Assembly: GCA_032158295.1 (NCBI GenBank)
Contig: CM063243.1
Location: 3,914,948 to 3,978,947 of the forward strand
Direction of reading: 5' to 3'
DNA from: Pycnopodia helianthoides
Taxonomy: Eukaryota > Echinodermata > Asteroidea > Forcipulatida > Asteriidae
Length of the DNA: 64,000 bases
Positions 11,660-22,568 of this stretch are shown here, piece after piece (position 1 is the stretch's first letter; each line of letters opens with the position of its first letter). The notes beneath the pieces are model-generated. The model ran no database searches and had not been told where the DNA came from. It saw nothing but the letters and a program-made list of their open reading frames with translations. A program made the position numbers and the translations under genes.

Positions 11660-11870
11660 GTTATTTGTTTTGTTTTGTTTGTTTGCTTGTTTGTTTGTTT
11701 GTTGGGGTGTTTGCTTGTTTGTTTGTTGGGGTGTTTGTTTGTTTGTTTGTTTGTTTGTTTGTTTGTTGGGGTGTTTGCTTGTTTGTGTGTTGCTGCTGTT
11801 GCTGTTGATGTTCCTTTTGTTGTTGTTGTTGTTGCTGTTGCTGTTGCTGTTGTTGCTGCTGCAACTGCAT

Positions 11871-11915
<45 letters not shown>

Positions 11916-12130
11916 ATGTTGCTGTTCCTTTTGTTGTTGCTGCTGCTGTTGCTGTTGCTATTGTTGTTGCTGTTCCTTTTGTTGTTGCTGTTGCTGTTGC
12001 TGTTGCTATTGTAGTTGCTGCTATTGTTGTTGCCGTTCCTTTTGTTGTTGTTGCTGCTGTTGCTATTGCCGTTGCTGTTGCTGTTGCTGTTGTTTGTTTG
12101 TTTGTTTGTTTGTTTGTTTGTTTGTTTGCG

Positions 12131-12161
<31 letters not shown>

Positions 12162-12165
12162 TGTT
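11660..12165. repeat. Compound TTTG / TTGCTG microsatellite
   Basis: (TTTG)n blocks with GGGG interruptions flank a long (TTGCTG)n/(TTG)n core, with CCTTTTGTTG recurring inside. Reading on either strand gives Leu/Val/Ala or Gln/Thr runs. These are low-complexity artefacts, not a polyQ gene, since no flanking coding sequence exists. Confidence 0.9.
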
Positions 12166-12837
12166 TTGTGGGTTTAAAAACAAAAGTAACGGGGGGGGGT
12201 ATTTTAGAGAGAAGGGGTGCATTAGTCCATTACCCTACCTGTCCAATGTTATGTAGATCGCCAAAGACAGATTTAGGTAGTTCTCAATTGACTCAAACCA
12301 CATCACTTAACCATTTCGCAATTAGTGTTGAATAAAAACACGTCCCAAGAAAATACTGACATTTATGTCGACCATAAGTGTCCATTACACCATGTACTCT
12401 ACTCCCGTTGCATTGCCATCACTTAAGGCCTTTCCTTTAGAAATTACAGCTTTCACCTGAAATCGTAGCTTAACAACGCTTTTAAGATTGAAATTCAAAA
12501 ATGTTACTCCTGAAACACTAAAATTATCTTGGCTTGATCGACGGCTCATGACTCAACGACTAATTCATGTTTCGTTTTAATCTGCAGAGATAGAACCAAA
12601 CTCGTGTTGTTCATTTTTGTCAACGTTGATTCCTTTTGTTGATTATAAATAATTGTATTGGCATACTAAACTTTTTTATTACAGGGATTTTTTTAAAATC
12701 ATTTTCCTCCTCAGTCTAGCGTTCTTCACATCTACATTACTTGTTTGTATCTTATTATTTTTTATTTTTAGCGTTCTTTGTGCATTTTCGTGCATGTGCT
12801 TTTTATCAAATTTTATGGAGACAAATTTAATGATAGT
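12166..12837. other. No gene or repeat recognised
   Basis: AT-rich sequence with a G-run at about 12,190. Nothing supportable. Confidence 0.3.
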
Positions 12838-13229
12838 AATAGTGTTTCTTATATAGCGCTCATATCCGTCACTCAGTGACGCTCAAGGCGCTTCAACAGT
12901 CAGTATTTTTCTACAAGGTGTTGTGGAGCTACGTTTTGAAGTATTAGACCTATTCCTTTACATAGCACCATGTAATGGTCTACAAGGTGCTATGATGCTG
13001 CCAATCACACCAGGAACACCGGGGCGAACCCGTGCTCTTTTTGATAAGTGCACTGGGTTCTTTTACGTGTACAATGTTATACACAACACACGGGACCTAC
13101 GGCTTTACGTCCCATCCGAAGGACGAACAATAGTAATGATTAAGTGTCTTGCTTAAGGACACAAGTGTCAGGGACTCGAACCCACACTTTGCTGATCAGA
13201 AACACCAGAGCTTGAGTCCAATTGGTGCT
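12838..13229 (-). mobile_element. tRNA-derived SINE with conserved central domain
   Basis: Read on the minus strand, the head carries GGTTCGAGTCCC (B box, about 13,172-13,182), followed by TGACACTTGTGTCCTTAAGC, a GGACGTAAAGCCGTAGGTCC segment and a tail ending AGCGCTATATAAG then ATTATT. The same head (CACTTGTGTCC...GAGCAAG) is at 20.6 kb on the plus strand. A family-I MITE abuts its head at 13,230. Confidence 0.65.
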
Positions 13230-13407
13230 CGATATGGGGCAGAGAGTAACCCCCCCCCTATTGTGTCTTCATTGTGTGCTTGGAATCTCAGGAATTCTTT
13301 TGAGGATTTATTTTTTTTTAGGGGGGGGGGTGGAGTTCTATACAAGAGGAAAATAGTGTGTTATAGTATGGGAACATTGGGGGGGGGGACCCTCTGCCCC
13401 ATATCGG
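13230..13407. mobile_element. Inverted-repeat element, family I (copy 1)
   Basis: Ends CGATATGGGGCAGAG and CTCTGCCCCATATCG are perfect 15-bp inverted repeats, each followed inward by a run of C or G (CCCCCCCC / GGGGGGGG). Copies at 14,013 and 17,202 share the CTCTGCC-CATATCGG end and the G/C runs. Confidence 0.65.
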
Positions 13408-14012
13408 GCGTGGTATACTTGAGCCCGGTGATAATAATAGTAGCATTCACTCTGCCATTGGCAACTATATAGGGTCATCATTACCAAGCTTTGTGGGTTT
13501 CAAGATGGCCCTTCACTCCTAAATGTTTTCTGCGAAGCCATCGTTTGTATGCATGCTGTGCAGTGAGTCGAAAATAAAAAAAACCAACCAACCATCGTGA
13601 GAAAATGGCATTTGAATATCAGGGTATGGCCGAGTCGACTATAGAATACAGCCTGGCTATAGACCTTTCTGTTGATGATAAACAAACCCTGCTGGTTGGC
13701 ATGGAGGGCCGAATGTTAGCAAATTAGTCAATCGTGGGTACAGATGGTGTGACCGAATTCAACATTTCTGCAAACTTTCAATAACAAAAATAAACATCAC
13801 ATAATTGGTTGCTTTGTTTCCAATAAATTCAACTTTTTATTTGAATATTTGAGTAACATTGATACAAACTGTGGCAATTTTTTTGTTTTTTTTGTTTTTG
13901 CTTTGCATTTGTGGCTTTCCATAGTTTTCCAACCTTGGTTGGCAACATTTTGGGCTGTGACGTTGCAATGGAAAGGTCTATAGGAGGACAATACATGTCT
14001 CGCAGCCATCCT
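13408..14012. other. No gene or repeat recognised
   Basis: Open frames here overlap the family-I elements and have no independent support. Confidence 0.3.
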
Positions 14013-14166
14013 GCCCGATATGGGGCAGAGGGGTCCCCCCCCCCCATGTTCCCATACTGTAACACACTTTTTTCCTCTTGTGTAGAACTCCCCCCCCCCC
14101 GAAAAAAATCCCCCAAACCCGCGGTGCGACCGTGGAGAAGGGGGCATGGTACCATCTGAGCCCCCT
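14013..14166. mobile_element. Inverted-repeat element, family I (copy 2, imperfect)
   Basis: The left end CCCGATATGGGGCAGAGGGG plus a C run matches family I. CATACTGTAACACACTTTTT resembles the interior of copy 1 in reverse. The right terminus is not clearly preserved. Confidence 0.5.
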
Positions 14167-14522
14167 ATAGGTATCACACTCATTTATTTCCCCTCCTCGT
14201 GCTCATCTGCCACACCAACCCCCTCCGGATAATGAACAGCCCCGTGGCATTCGGTGTGTTTTAAGAATCTGTAATTCAGTTGACTAGATCGGAACAAAAA
14301 TCAATACTGGCTATGTGTAAATGATGTGGAATCTCTGAAAGGAAATGGAGACACCCCGGTGACAAAATGATTATACAAAACCCGATCGGACCGAGTGCAT
14401 GGAGGCAAGACGAGTCTGATCCCCGCCGTCGGATTCTGAGAGTAAACAAAATCCCCCCGATTTACACATTGTGCGCAGCGTTGATTAATCAAAAACATTA
14501 TGAAGATTACGTTGCAAGGTCT
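14167..14522. other. No feature recognised
   Basis: No repeat, exon or motif could be supported. Confidence 0.3.
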
Positions 14523-14721
14523 GGGCCGAATTTCATAGAGCTGCTTAAGCAGAAAATATTACTTAACAATTAATTGCCTGCTGAGCATAAAATGAGCAGG
14601 ATACCAGTCACAAATTGTACATGTGATATGGTAGTTTGGCTGGTAACCTTATTCTGGTAAGCATAATTTTGTAGTGCTTAGCTACTCTCTGTGCTTAAGC
14701 AGCTCTATGGAAATTGTGCCC
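14523..14721. mobile_element. MITE family E, complete
   Basis: Left end GGGCCGAATTTCATAGAGCT.. and right end ..AGCTCTATGGAAATTGTGCCC are inverted repeats that continue through GCTTAAGCA. The interior holds ACAAATTGTACATGTGA and GGCTGGTAACCTTATT, found also in the partial copies at 3,013 and 23,434. Confidence 0.7.
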
Positions 14722-14766
14722 TGGTTTACATTCTGATAGTTGCTATTGTGTCTGACTTCAGACAAT

Positions 14767-14925
14767 GGCCCTTTTCGAATCCACGGCTTCGGCTCCGGAT
14801 TGGGCTTCAGGACCAGTTTTCTTGTCTGAAGCCCTGACCGCAAAGCATGCGTGAGTTAAAATAATTGAGGGAGCCTAGCTAGCCTGAGCCGATTTTGGAG
14901 CCGAAGCCGTGAATTCGAAAAGGCC
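14767..14925. mobile_element. Inverted-repeat MITE, family H
   Basis: About 30-bp inverted ends: GGCCCTTTTCGAAT + CCACGGCTTCGGCTCC on the left and the reverse complement (GGAGCCGAAGCCGTGAATTC, GAAAAGGCC) on the right. Total length about 160 bp, non-coding. Confidence 0.7.
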
Positions 14926-15423
14926 CATAGTCACTCACGACATCGCGTGTTTGCAAAAAAGAGCCAAAGAATCCCGGGCTTTTTCTGTCATGCGCAACTT
15001 ATTTGCACACAGTCAGTCATCAATGGCAGAGAACACAACATTCTATTTTTTGCATCCCTGCTGGGGACATCTTTTGTTCTTTCCTTTGTCCCTGTAGTTA
15101 AGAATCTCCCATAGACTTTGTACACAAAATTCCTTGTGGAGCAACCCAGTCTTTAGAATTCCCTATGGAGACTCTTTGTTATCCCTTTTCTGTTTTGTTC
15201 TCGGTCTCCATAAGGTAGTGAAAATGAAATCACAAAATCGTATATGCCTTGGGAGATGGCAGCGTTATTTTTTGTTTATCAACTTAATATATTATTCAGA
15301 AAAGGGGCGTATTATAATCAAAAGTTGTTCACCTTTTATTTGTTTAACTTGCGCTTGAATTTATCTTGAAATTATGATGCAAAGTGTAATTCTGCCTGTG
15401 TGAAAAGTGTTTTATTTTGCCCC
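14926..15423. other. No feature recognised
   Basis: Only short unsupported open frames. Confidence 0.3.
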
Positions 15424-15890
15424 TGGGCTCGGTTTCACGAGCCCATAAGATTCATCTTGAGATGAATAGTTACCATATAGTGGTTTGTATTGTGACATCA
15501 CACTTTTGCTTATAGCAATTAAGATTGCTTCGCGGTTAAAGGTACGTTTGCCTTGGATCGGGCGAGTTGGTCTATAAAAAGCGTTTGTAACCGTGGTTAG
15601 AAAGATGTTTTAAAAGTATATAGAATACAATGATCCACACACAATGCCTAGAAATTTCGTTGGTTTTCCCTTAACTTTGCGAACTAACACGCTGTCAGTT
15701 CGCAATTTTAAAAGAAAACCACGCAATAGTTGAGGCATACTTGTGTGGATCATTGTGTTCTACCTTTAAAACATCTTTCTAACCATATGCATTTTATAAC
15801 AAACGATTACAAACCCTTTTTATAGACCAAATCGCCCGATCCAAGGTAACGTTACCTTTAGATCAGTCTGAACCCGTGGTGACATCGGCC
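15424..15890. mobile_element. MITE family G interrupted by element F
   Basis: The left portion (15,424-15,535) matches the inverted family-G fragment at 344-452. At 15,536 it is cut by the fold-back element F, and family-G-like sequence (GATCAGTCTGAACCCGTGGT) resumes at 15,861. Confidence 0.5.
15536..15861. mobile_element. Fold-back MITE, family F
   Basis: Near-complete palindrome. The left arm TTAAAGGTACGTTTGCCTTG, ATCGGGCGAGTTGGTCTATA and GTTAGAAAGATGTTTTAAA is mirrored on the right by TTTAAAACATCTTTCTAAC, TATAGACC, CGCCCGATCCAAGG and CGTTACCTTTA. The centre has its own inverted repeat (TTGCGAACT / AGTTCGCAA). TTAA-type left end as in families A-D. Confidence 0.7.
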
Positions 15891-16582
15891 CTTAGGAGTG
15901 CTACGCAGTGCCATCCAGCGTTGCGTTTCGTCGCACATGTTTATATAAGAATTGACCTGGGCCCAATGTCATGGCTCTGCTTACCGTAAGCAAAGAATGG
16001 CCGCTTACGGAAGCAGGGAATTCCGCGTATTATTTTCACGCAAAATAAAGCAAAACTGAAAAGGAAAATGCCCTCCAAAAATTCCCCCGCTACAATACTC
16101 GAAAAAAAGGACAGCAAAGAGGTCAGAAACCAGAACGAGGGTCGCTGAACGCTGTCATGATACCGTGGGCATCCGCTCTGCATTTTCTCGGTGTATGTGC
16201 CGGATATGGCTGCTTCGTGTAATCGAAGCCAAACTGTTTTTACCCGGTTGAGGGAATAGAATTGGGGGAGATTGTGTTTCGTCGTGGCCCGATCGAAACT
16301 CGCTGTCCGCGCGAACAAGGTGCGCTCGGAATCTGTGTCACCGTTTCCCCCTGATATACCATACTGCTAGAAAATCAAGCCAACTGAAGAGCCATGATGG
16401 GGTTTGTGCGCATCAGGACAGCAAATCCGAGTAAAGCTTGTAACCAAAGTGTCACACGTAGCGCCATTTCGATTGCTAACAATCGGGCGATCAATCAATC
16501 ATTAAATGAAAACAACATTCTAAAAAACAAGACACATGATATACTAGCCTAGTCTACTTTTTTGCCTATACTCTTTAATAGA
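15891..16582. other. No gene recognised
   Basis: A weak family-E-like start (GGGCCCAATGTCATGGCTCT) is at 15,960, with a local inverted repeat CTTACCGTAAGC nearby. A 125-codon minus-strand frame has no recognisable domain. Confidence 0.3.
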
Positions 16583-16945
16583 AAAAAACCTTGGTCAGAA
16601 TATTGACCCGTATTCCTGGTCACAGGGGACCCGTGACCCATTTCTGGATCAGTATCCCACCGCTGCCACCATGAAGTGATATGTATCTAGGAAGTAATTA
16701 AGGCAATATACGATGGTTGCTTTCCTAGCTCCTGACCATGGTCTTTATTCTTCATACCACTTTATAAGAGTGAGAATAGCACAGTGGTGCACAATGTACA
16801 TGGGCGGGATAAAGTAGTCCCATATCACAACAAGTATGACCCGGAATCTGTGGCAAACATGACGACATATAACGCAGTCAACTCATTTTAACCAGGTTCC
16901 GGGTCTCCTCGGGGACCCGGAATCCCGGATCAATTATTCTGACCC
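16583..16945. mobile_element. Inverted-repeat element K2
   Basis: The left end GGTCAGAATATTGACCCG and the right end CGGATCAATTATTCTGACCC are inverted and match the ends of K1 at 6,954-7,431. This copy lacks the 21-bp array, so it shows the pre-expansion form of the family. Confidence 0.5.
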
Positions 16946-17201
16946 GGTAGTTTTTACGGGTGTACTGTTGAGATCGGTGTGTTCCAAGAAATAATAGAAC
17001 TTGACATCCGTAGTCTGGGGTCAGTAGTGTAAGCCGAGGTACAGATCTGTCAAACTATAAAAATAGCCTCCGAACAAAACCGTCAACGTTTTTTAAGAAG
17101 TAAAGTAAAGTGTTCCACAACCCAAGTTCCGTGTCTGGATAAAACCTTGGTTGAAGTTTAAAAAGAAAGAGAGGTTAGCATACTTTAACACACTCTTTTC
17201 T
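16946..17201. other. No feature recognised
   Basis: No supportable feature. Confidence 0.3.
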
Positions 17202-17392
17202 CTGCCACATATCGGCATGGTACCCCCCCCCCCCACCACAACACACACACACTCCTTTTGTGTCTTCATTGTGTTCTGGGAATCTCAGAAATTCCTTGGG
17301 ATTTTAAAATCCTCTAAAGAATTTTTGAGATTCCAAGAACACAATGTAGACACAAAAGGAGGGGGGGGGGGTACCATGCCGATATGTGGCAG
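17202..17392. mobile_element. Fold-back MITE, family I (copy 3)
   Basis: CTGCCACATATCGGCATGGT + ACCCCCCC on the left is mirrored by GGGGGGGT + ACCATGCCGATATGTGGCAG on the right. The inner arms TCCTTTTGTGTC / GACACAAAAGGA and AATCTCAGAAATTC / GAATTTTTGAGATT also pair. A second, partial unit continues to about 17,520 with AATGAAGACACAATATGAGG. Confidence 0.7.
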
Positions 17393-17812
17393 AGGGTACC
17401 CCCCCCCTTAAAAAATACCCCGCCCCCAACAAAATAAAATCCAGTCAAGAATGCCTGAGATTCCCAAAGAGCGCAATGAAGACACAATATGAGGGGATAC
17501 ACCCATGCCCATATCGAGCACCAAATGCAAAAGGTTTTTTATTTCAGACCCACCCCAGTCACTACTTTGACACAACCTGCCACCCCCCCCCTACTGGCCC
17601 TTGCCCATGTCAACTTAAAATATACACCCATCATTTTATGGGGATCTTTGGAAAAGGGTCGGCATTGTTTAAGAAACGCCTTTTTATCATTTTGTCTAAA
17701 TCCATACAGTAACTAATTATAGATTGACACATCAGACAAACAAGGCAGTTAATTACGAACGACCTGCACGACGTTTTGCATATAACACATAACAGCAAAG
17801 GCAGCTGCTTTG

Positions 17813-18589
17813 TTAAAGGAAAGGTATACGACTGGTAATCACTCTAAAAATTTATGGCAATAAAAACTGTCTTGGTTAGAAGTACAGCAACTTTCGATTG
17901 TGTACAGCATTTTGAGAAATATTTCAATTCAAAATAATGTGGATATGGAAAAAGATGTCAGTTGTTACCCCCCGAAACGTTTCTGTCAGAAACGTTTCTC
18001 AGATAGTGCAGCACTGAACAGAAAACACTCTTACAGTTGACTTCACATCATAAGGCTTTGTGGGCAGGCACAGCTTAACCCAGATTATTTTTAATTTTAT
18101 TACAGATTGATGTTATTAAAGGGAGGTTATAGCAAGGTTTTAGCCAGGATTTGGCGCTTGTTCAAATGTTAAAGGAACATATTACAGAATTGGTAAGAAA
18201 AAAACTTGTAAAATATACTTTTTTGATCACAGATTTACATAAAACTTACACGGTCTAATGATGATGATAGTAAAAAACATCCCTTGAAATATTTCTGTCT
18301 GAAATGCCATATTTGATGAGAAATGAATAAACTAGTTTTCCGATTGGAGTTTATCACTCAGTGAACGTTTAATTCATTGTGTTTTCCTATAAGGGATTAT
18401 TCTTCATGTGTGGACTTAACCGCTCCAGATTTTTGGCTTTTATCTCAAAAACGCTATACCAACTTTTGAAATGAAATTTTCACAGGTTAGTTTTATTGTA
18501 TATTTTTATCCAGTTTATAAAACATTTTTATCTACACATTATAAAACAATCGAACGGTTCCAAAAACCAAAGGTAAACTTTGCCTTTAA
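17813..18589 (+). mobile_element. MITE family B carrying a foreign 373-bp segment
   Basis: Left end TTAAAGGAAAGGTATACGAC and right end AAACTTTGCCTTTAA match family B, as do CAGAAACGTTTCTCAGATA before the break and TTATTCTTCATGTGTGGAC after it. The middle (18,006-18,378) is not family B but a copy of 22,569-22,941. Confidence 0.65.
18006..18378 (+). repeat. 373-bp segment duplicated at 22,569-22,941
   Basis: By eye the two 373-bp segments are identical. Each includes unique sequence starting GTGCAGCACTGAACAG and the first about 210 bp of MITE family C starting TTAAAGGAACATATTACAG. The copy stops inside family C, so it did not move as a family-C transposition unit. Confidence 0.8.
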
Positions 18590-19375
18590 ATTGCAGTAAC
18601 GTTTTTTTTTGAAGAAAAAAAAAACATGCCTCACGTCTTTAAAGACTTTTACGTTCATAAGAAAACACTATAGGTGTATATTCTGTACACGTGCACATTA
18701 TGTGGCCGTGATTAGCGCTTGTCACCTCATTTCCCAGCGAGTAATCAATTTACTGTCTTGGATGCGCGGGCTTGGTGAGTGTTATGTTACCGGTGAGAGT
18801 AGCTTTCACGGGGCCTTCTGCATTTCCGGAGATTTCCCCCCGTATAAACCCCGACTAAAAACGCAGGCATCATTAGACAGTCGGCTGCCCGGTTTGGGTC
18901 ACTTACGGTAAATGTATATTATCGCCTGTGTGTGTAATGTGTGGCGAAGGCCTGGTGAAGGCCTGGTGAAGGTTGCATTGCACGCGAAAGGAAAATCGGG
19001 ACGATGATTCCGGAGGACATTGTTTGTGCCTTTCCTGATCCTCGGATCGTGGAGAACGGACAACATTATTGTTGATAATCTTTATTTCTTGAGAGAGCTT
19101 GAGTTCCGTTGACCTTCAATCATCCCGTGAGCCATAGAGAAAGAACACATAGGACGTACCAGTTCAACCCGTACTCCTTTATCTCGGATCATGCTCAATC
19201 TTTTGTGCGTGACTTCTCTCCCAAGCCGCGCGATCAAGGACGAGGGGAATTCACTCAGTGCAAAATTGAGAACACCTAGGAGGCTTGGAGATGCTCTGAC
19301 AAAACAATCCTCTTGAACTTTCCACATCCTTAAACAAATGCATGAATGAACCTACTTTAAGGTCCCTGCAAAAAA
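18590..19375. other. No gene recognised
   Basis: Contains a short triplicated GGCCTGGTGAA motif at about 18,948-18,975. Open frames here have no recognisable domain. Confidence 0.3.
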
Positions 19376-19410
19376 ACAGCAGCAGCAACAACAACAAAAC
19401 GAACAAACAA

Positions 19411-19435
<25 letters not shown>
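19376..19435. repeat. CAAA microsatellite
   Basis: CAGCAGCAGCAACAACAAC followed by about nine CAAA/AACA units. Confidence 0.85.
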
Positions 19436-19442
<7 letters not shown>

Positions 19443-19839
19443 AAAAACACCTCTATAATGAATCCACAAAATTTCCTCGTTATCCATGAATTTTTGAACA
19501 TTTTTGGCCACTATGCAATATTGCATTTACCTCATCCTTTCAAAATAACTGCGTTTACTACTTCTCGGTCGCCCGTAAGAAGTGCTCATTATCAGATGGG
19601 TTGAATCACTGATCTAAGTTTTGAGTTTTCCATTTTATTCACGGGATATTATTCGCTCCAGAAAAGGAAAAAGGACCAAATTAATCAGAGTCCAGTCGGG
19701 TAAAACGCCTGTATAATAATTAACGAGTTCACCTCAGCTGTTTTTTTAGTGGGCCTAGTTAGTTTAATCGCCCCCACCCCCTTCAAAAAATATAATAGTC
19801 CCACTCCAGAGCAAAATTAAGAAAATCACATGGCGTGAC

Positions 19840-19985
19840 CCAGTGTTAGAGGGCGCCATCCGCGTCACTTCGAAGCCAAAATGGCCGAGTTGAAATAGTC
19901 TTCATGTCTTTTGCTCCCAAATATTCTATTTTTCACCGCAGTTCCGGGGGTAAACTGCTGAAAAAGGTGTTATGGGTGAGTTGAT
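19840..19985 (+). promoter_or_regulatory. Possible promoter and first exon with splice donor
   Basis: GGCGCCATCCGCGTCAC is followed by CCAAAATGGCCGAGTTG, an ATG in good context but with a stop after five codons (MAELK). About 95 bp on, ATGGGTGAGTTG offers a good donor. This would fit a non-coding or short-ORF first exon. It lies upstream of the module array beginning near 22.5 kb, but no link can be shown from sequence. Confidence 0.25.
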
Positions 19986-20599
19986 AATTTACTAGTCTTC
20001 AGATTCAAGTGTTGAAAACGATTTTGTTCGCACAATTTGAAGACATTTAGGGGGTGTTTTTCGGCGCAAGGCGCTAAGTTTAAAACCCACATGGTTTCAC
20101 TAGCCTTAGACTGGCACCAGGACATCATTCTTAGTGGACACCCTGACGTCGTCCGGCAGCAGCATGCACTTCACATTCATATCAGGGCTTTGCGCAGTGT
20201 TCAGCGAGATGGGACTTTTACTAGTTGTCTGAACTTGAGCTTTATGAGAGTTGATAAGTATTATGTCACTGAAATTCTTTACTAAAAATTTTTTGTACTA
20301 ACCAACAACAAGAACAGATTGCTACTTTTTAAGCCTTGTGTTTTAAAACTTAAAGAACTTGACATAATTTACTTGAATTGAACTATAGGCTAGAGACTAG
20401 AGAGAGGATCAGCTGTGATTTGTGAGTGCATGTTTATTGTTTACACTTGCACTTAGTTTTTGCACTTCAAAATATTGTGTTCACATTCTTGGCGTTTTGG
20501 GGAAGATGTGCAATAAGAAAAGAGGGCAGAATGCTGTATCCACAGCTGCTAATAGGTTGGGGGAAAAAATCAAAAACTAAATTCTTGCCTGAATAAAAT

Positions 20600-21290
20600 A
20601 GCTTGTCATGGCTGAGCACACAGTCACAGGACTCAAGTTCTGGTGGTTAAGTCATCTCAGTGTTGGTTCGAATCCCAGTCATGACACTTGTGTCCATGAG
20701 CAAGATGCTTTATTTTAATTGCTACTCTTCACCTAGACCCAGTGACTGGGGCGCTGTACTCCTTTTTTGAAAAATGTTGACATTTATCGTTCGTACTAGC
20801 GCCCCAGGAACTTATTGCACGTAACTACATCAATGCGATCACGCTCTCAGCAGGATCCCGGGTGCCCTGCCTCAACCGTGAAACCACGCGGTTGAGGCAG
20901 GGCACCTGTCAAATTTTAGACGGGTGCCCTGCCTCAACTGTGACAACAACGCGGTTGAGGGAGGTAGGGCATCCGTCTGATTGATGGGTACCCTACCTCC
21001 CTCAACCGTGTTGTCGTCACAGTTGAGGCAGGGCACCCGTCTAAAATTTGACAGGTGCCCTGCCTCAACCGCGTGGTTTCACGGTTGAGGCAGGGCACCC
21101 GGTAAATTGAAGATTGATGTAGTTACGTACAATAAGTTCCTGGGGCGCTAGTACGACCGATAAACGTCAAAATTTTCGAAAAAGGAGTACAGCGCCCCAG
21201 TAACTGGGTCTACTCTTCACCCAGGTGTACAAATGGATACCTGCAAGTGCAAGGGTAAATGTTGATTTTGTGTTTGAAAAAGCCTTTGGA
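20600..21290 (+). mobile_element. tRNA-derived SINE split by a fold-back element
   Basis: The head shows TGGTGGTTAAGTCATC (A-box-like) and GGTTCGAATCCC (B box, 20,665-20,676), then ATGACACTTGTGTCC..GAGCAAGATGC as in the SINE at 12.8 kb. It is interrupted at 20,733 and resumes at 21,213 with CTCTTCACCCAGGTGTACAA. The 3' limit is approximate. Confidence 0.6.
20734..21212. mobile_element. 479-bp fold-back element with 9-bp target duplication
   Basis: The left end TAGACCCAGTGACTGGGGCG is mirrored by CGCCCCAGTAACTGGGTCTA, and the arms pair almost to the centre near 20,975. Each arm holds further hairpins made of GGGTGCCCTGCCTCAACCG and its complement. CTCTTCACC is present directly before (20,725-20,733) and after (21,213-21,221), a 9-bp target duplication as produced by Mutator-like transposases. 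No coding capacity. Confidence 0.85.
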
Positions 21291-21498
21291 GCGCCACGCC
21301 ACGGCAGCCCAGGGCTGTGTACTCCGCAGGGAGCTGAGAAAGATCACAGGAATGTTATTGGCCCAATGACCAAGAGGGCACATGTGAAGTACAAATTGAT
21401 GCAATATAATATAAGTGCTATAGTTATTTAATGGATGTTAAATTTGAGTCAGGGATAAAGAATATTATTTGGTTTTACCAATTACCGATTTGTGTTTG

Positions 21499-21985
21499 TT
21501 AACACATTGACTGCCGGTCAATATATTCGTAGTGCGTTCCCATTTGCCAGGTACTATACAAAAAAAAAAAATTAACATGCACATTCTAAGGTCGATGTCC
21601 TCACCACTGCCAGGAAGCGTATGTGTTGCGTGCTCAGTGATGCCAGTGTGTTTAACCCTCTTGCTCTCTGACCATTCAATACCATTCACTGTGGTTTTGA
21701 ATGATAGATAAACTATGCCAGCCAGCCTGCAATATGATACCATGAGGGAATGCATGTACACAGTACACAGCTAGTTCTGTGCACAGTTGTGCCACCGTAC
21801 ACAACCTTGGCAGTCGAATGGTTTCAAATGGTTGGTCAACTCACTGGAAAATGTTGCCAAGAGTCACTGACAGTAGGTTAAATAACAATACAAGCCCTTT
21901 CATTCTCTACGAGTATACTCGTAGTGGCAGAATCCGTCTAACCTGTTACTACGAATATACTCGTAGGCGGCAGTCAACATGTTAA
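21499..21985. mobile_element. MITE family J, copy 1
   Basis: Starts TTAACACATTGACTGCCG and ends CGGCAGTCAACATGTTAA. The inner right arm contains the perfect palindrome CTACGAGTATACTCGTAG and a second CTACGAATATACTCGTAG. The second copy is at 55,832-56,119. GTTCCCATTTGCCAG and CTGCCAGGAAGCGTATGTGT are shared in the reverse orientation. Confidence 0.75.
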
Positions 21986-22044
21986 GCACACATACTCAGT
22001 ACATTCTTGAGTCCTGTGTAATAAAATCTACAGACATATACTTG

Positions 22045-22115
22045 GGTGGGATTCAAACCACAACCTTTGCCATTCTAATCTAGTTCAGATGTCTTATCAC
22101 TAGACCACCAAGATT
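22045..22115 (-). mobile_element. tRNA-like SINE head
   Basis: On the minus strand TGGTCTAGTGATAAGAC (A box) is followed about 35 nt later by GGTTTGAATCCC (B box). The acceptor stem is not convincing, so this is a SINE head or tRNA remnant rather than a tRNA gene. Confidence 0.5.
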
Positions 22116-22568
22116 GCTCGGTAGCTAGAGGCAGTTCAAATCAATATTTTAGCAGCGGGTACCACAACAATTTTATTTATGTTAAATTTGCATTGGGATA
22201 AAGAATACTATTTGGTTTTACCTATACACCGAAGTGGGTCAAGCACTGTGTACTCGGTACTTTCCTGAGTTCTGTAAAAAAAATATCTAAAAGTGTTTTC
22301 AGAATTATTGTTACAAATATGCATATTTTATGAGATTGCCTTCTTGTTTTCAACTGAAAAGTGAAAAACAAAATTATGTCCAATACTTATTTAATTTTTT
22401 CCCTGTTATCAATTAGCACTAACAGAGAGGTGCATGCATGGTGATAAATGAGCCCCATTATCAACAGATGTCAGACCAAGGCTGATTTAAGAGTAAGTCA
22501 ATCATTGACTAAAATGTCTACATGTACCTTGTTTTTTTGTAACATCATCATTGTGCTCTGGGCTGTTT

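Noticed and set aside
11608..12335. Gln-, Thr- or Leu-rich proteins of up to 207 residues
   Set aside because: Low-complexity TTTG/TTGCTG microsatellite; every frame is open.
22045..22115. Functional tRNA gene on the minus strand
   Set aside because: A and B boxes are present, but a 7-bp acceptor stem and normal anticodon arm could not be formed; better explained as a SINE head.
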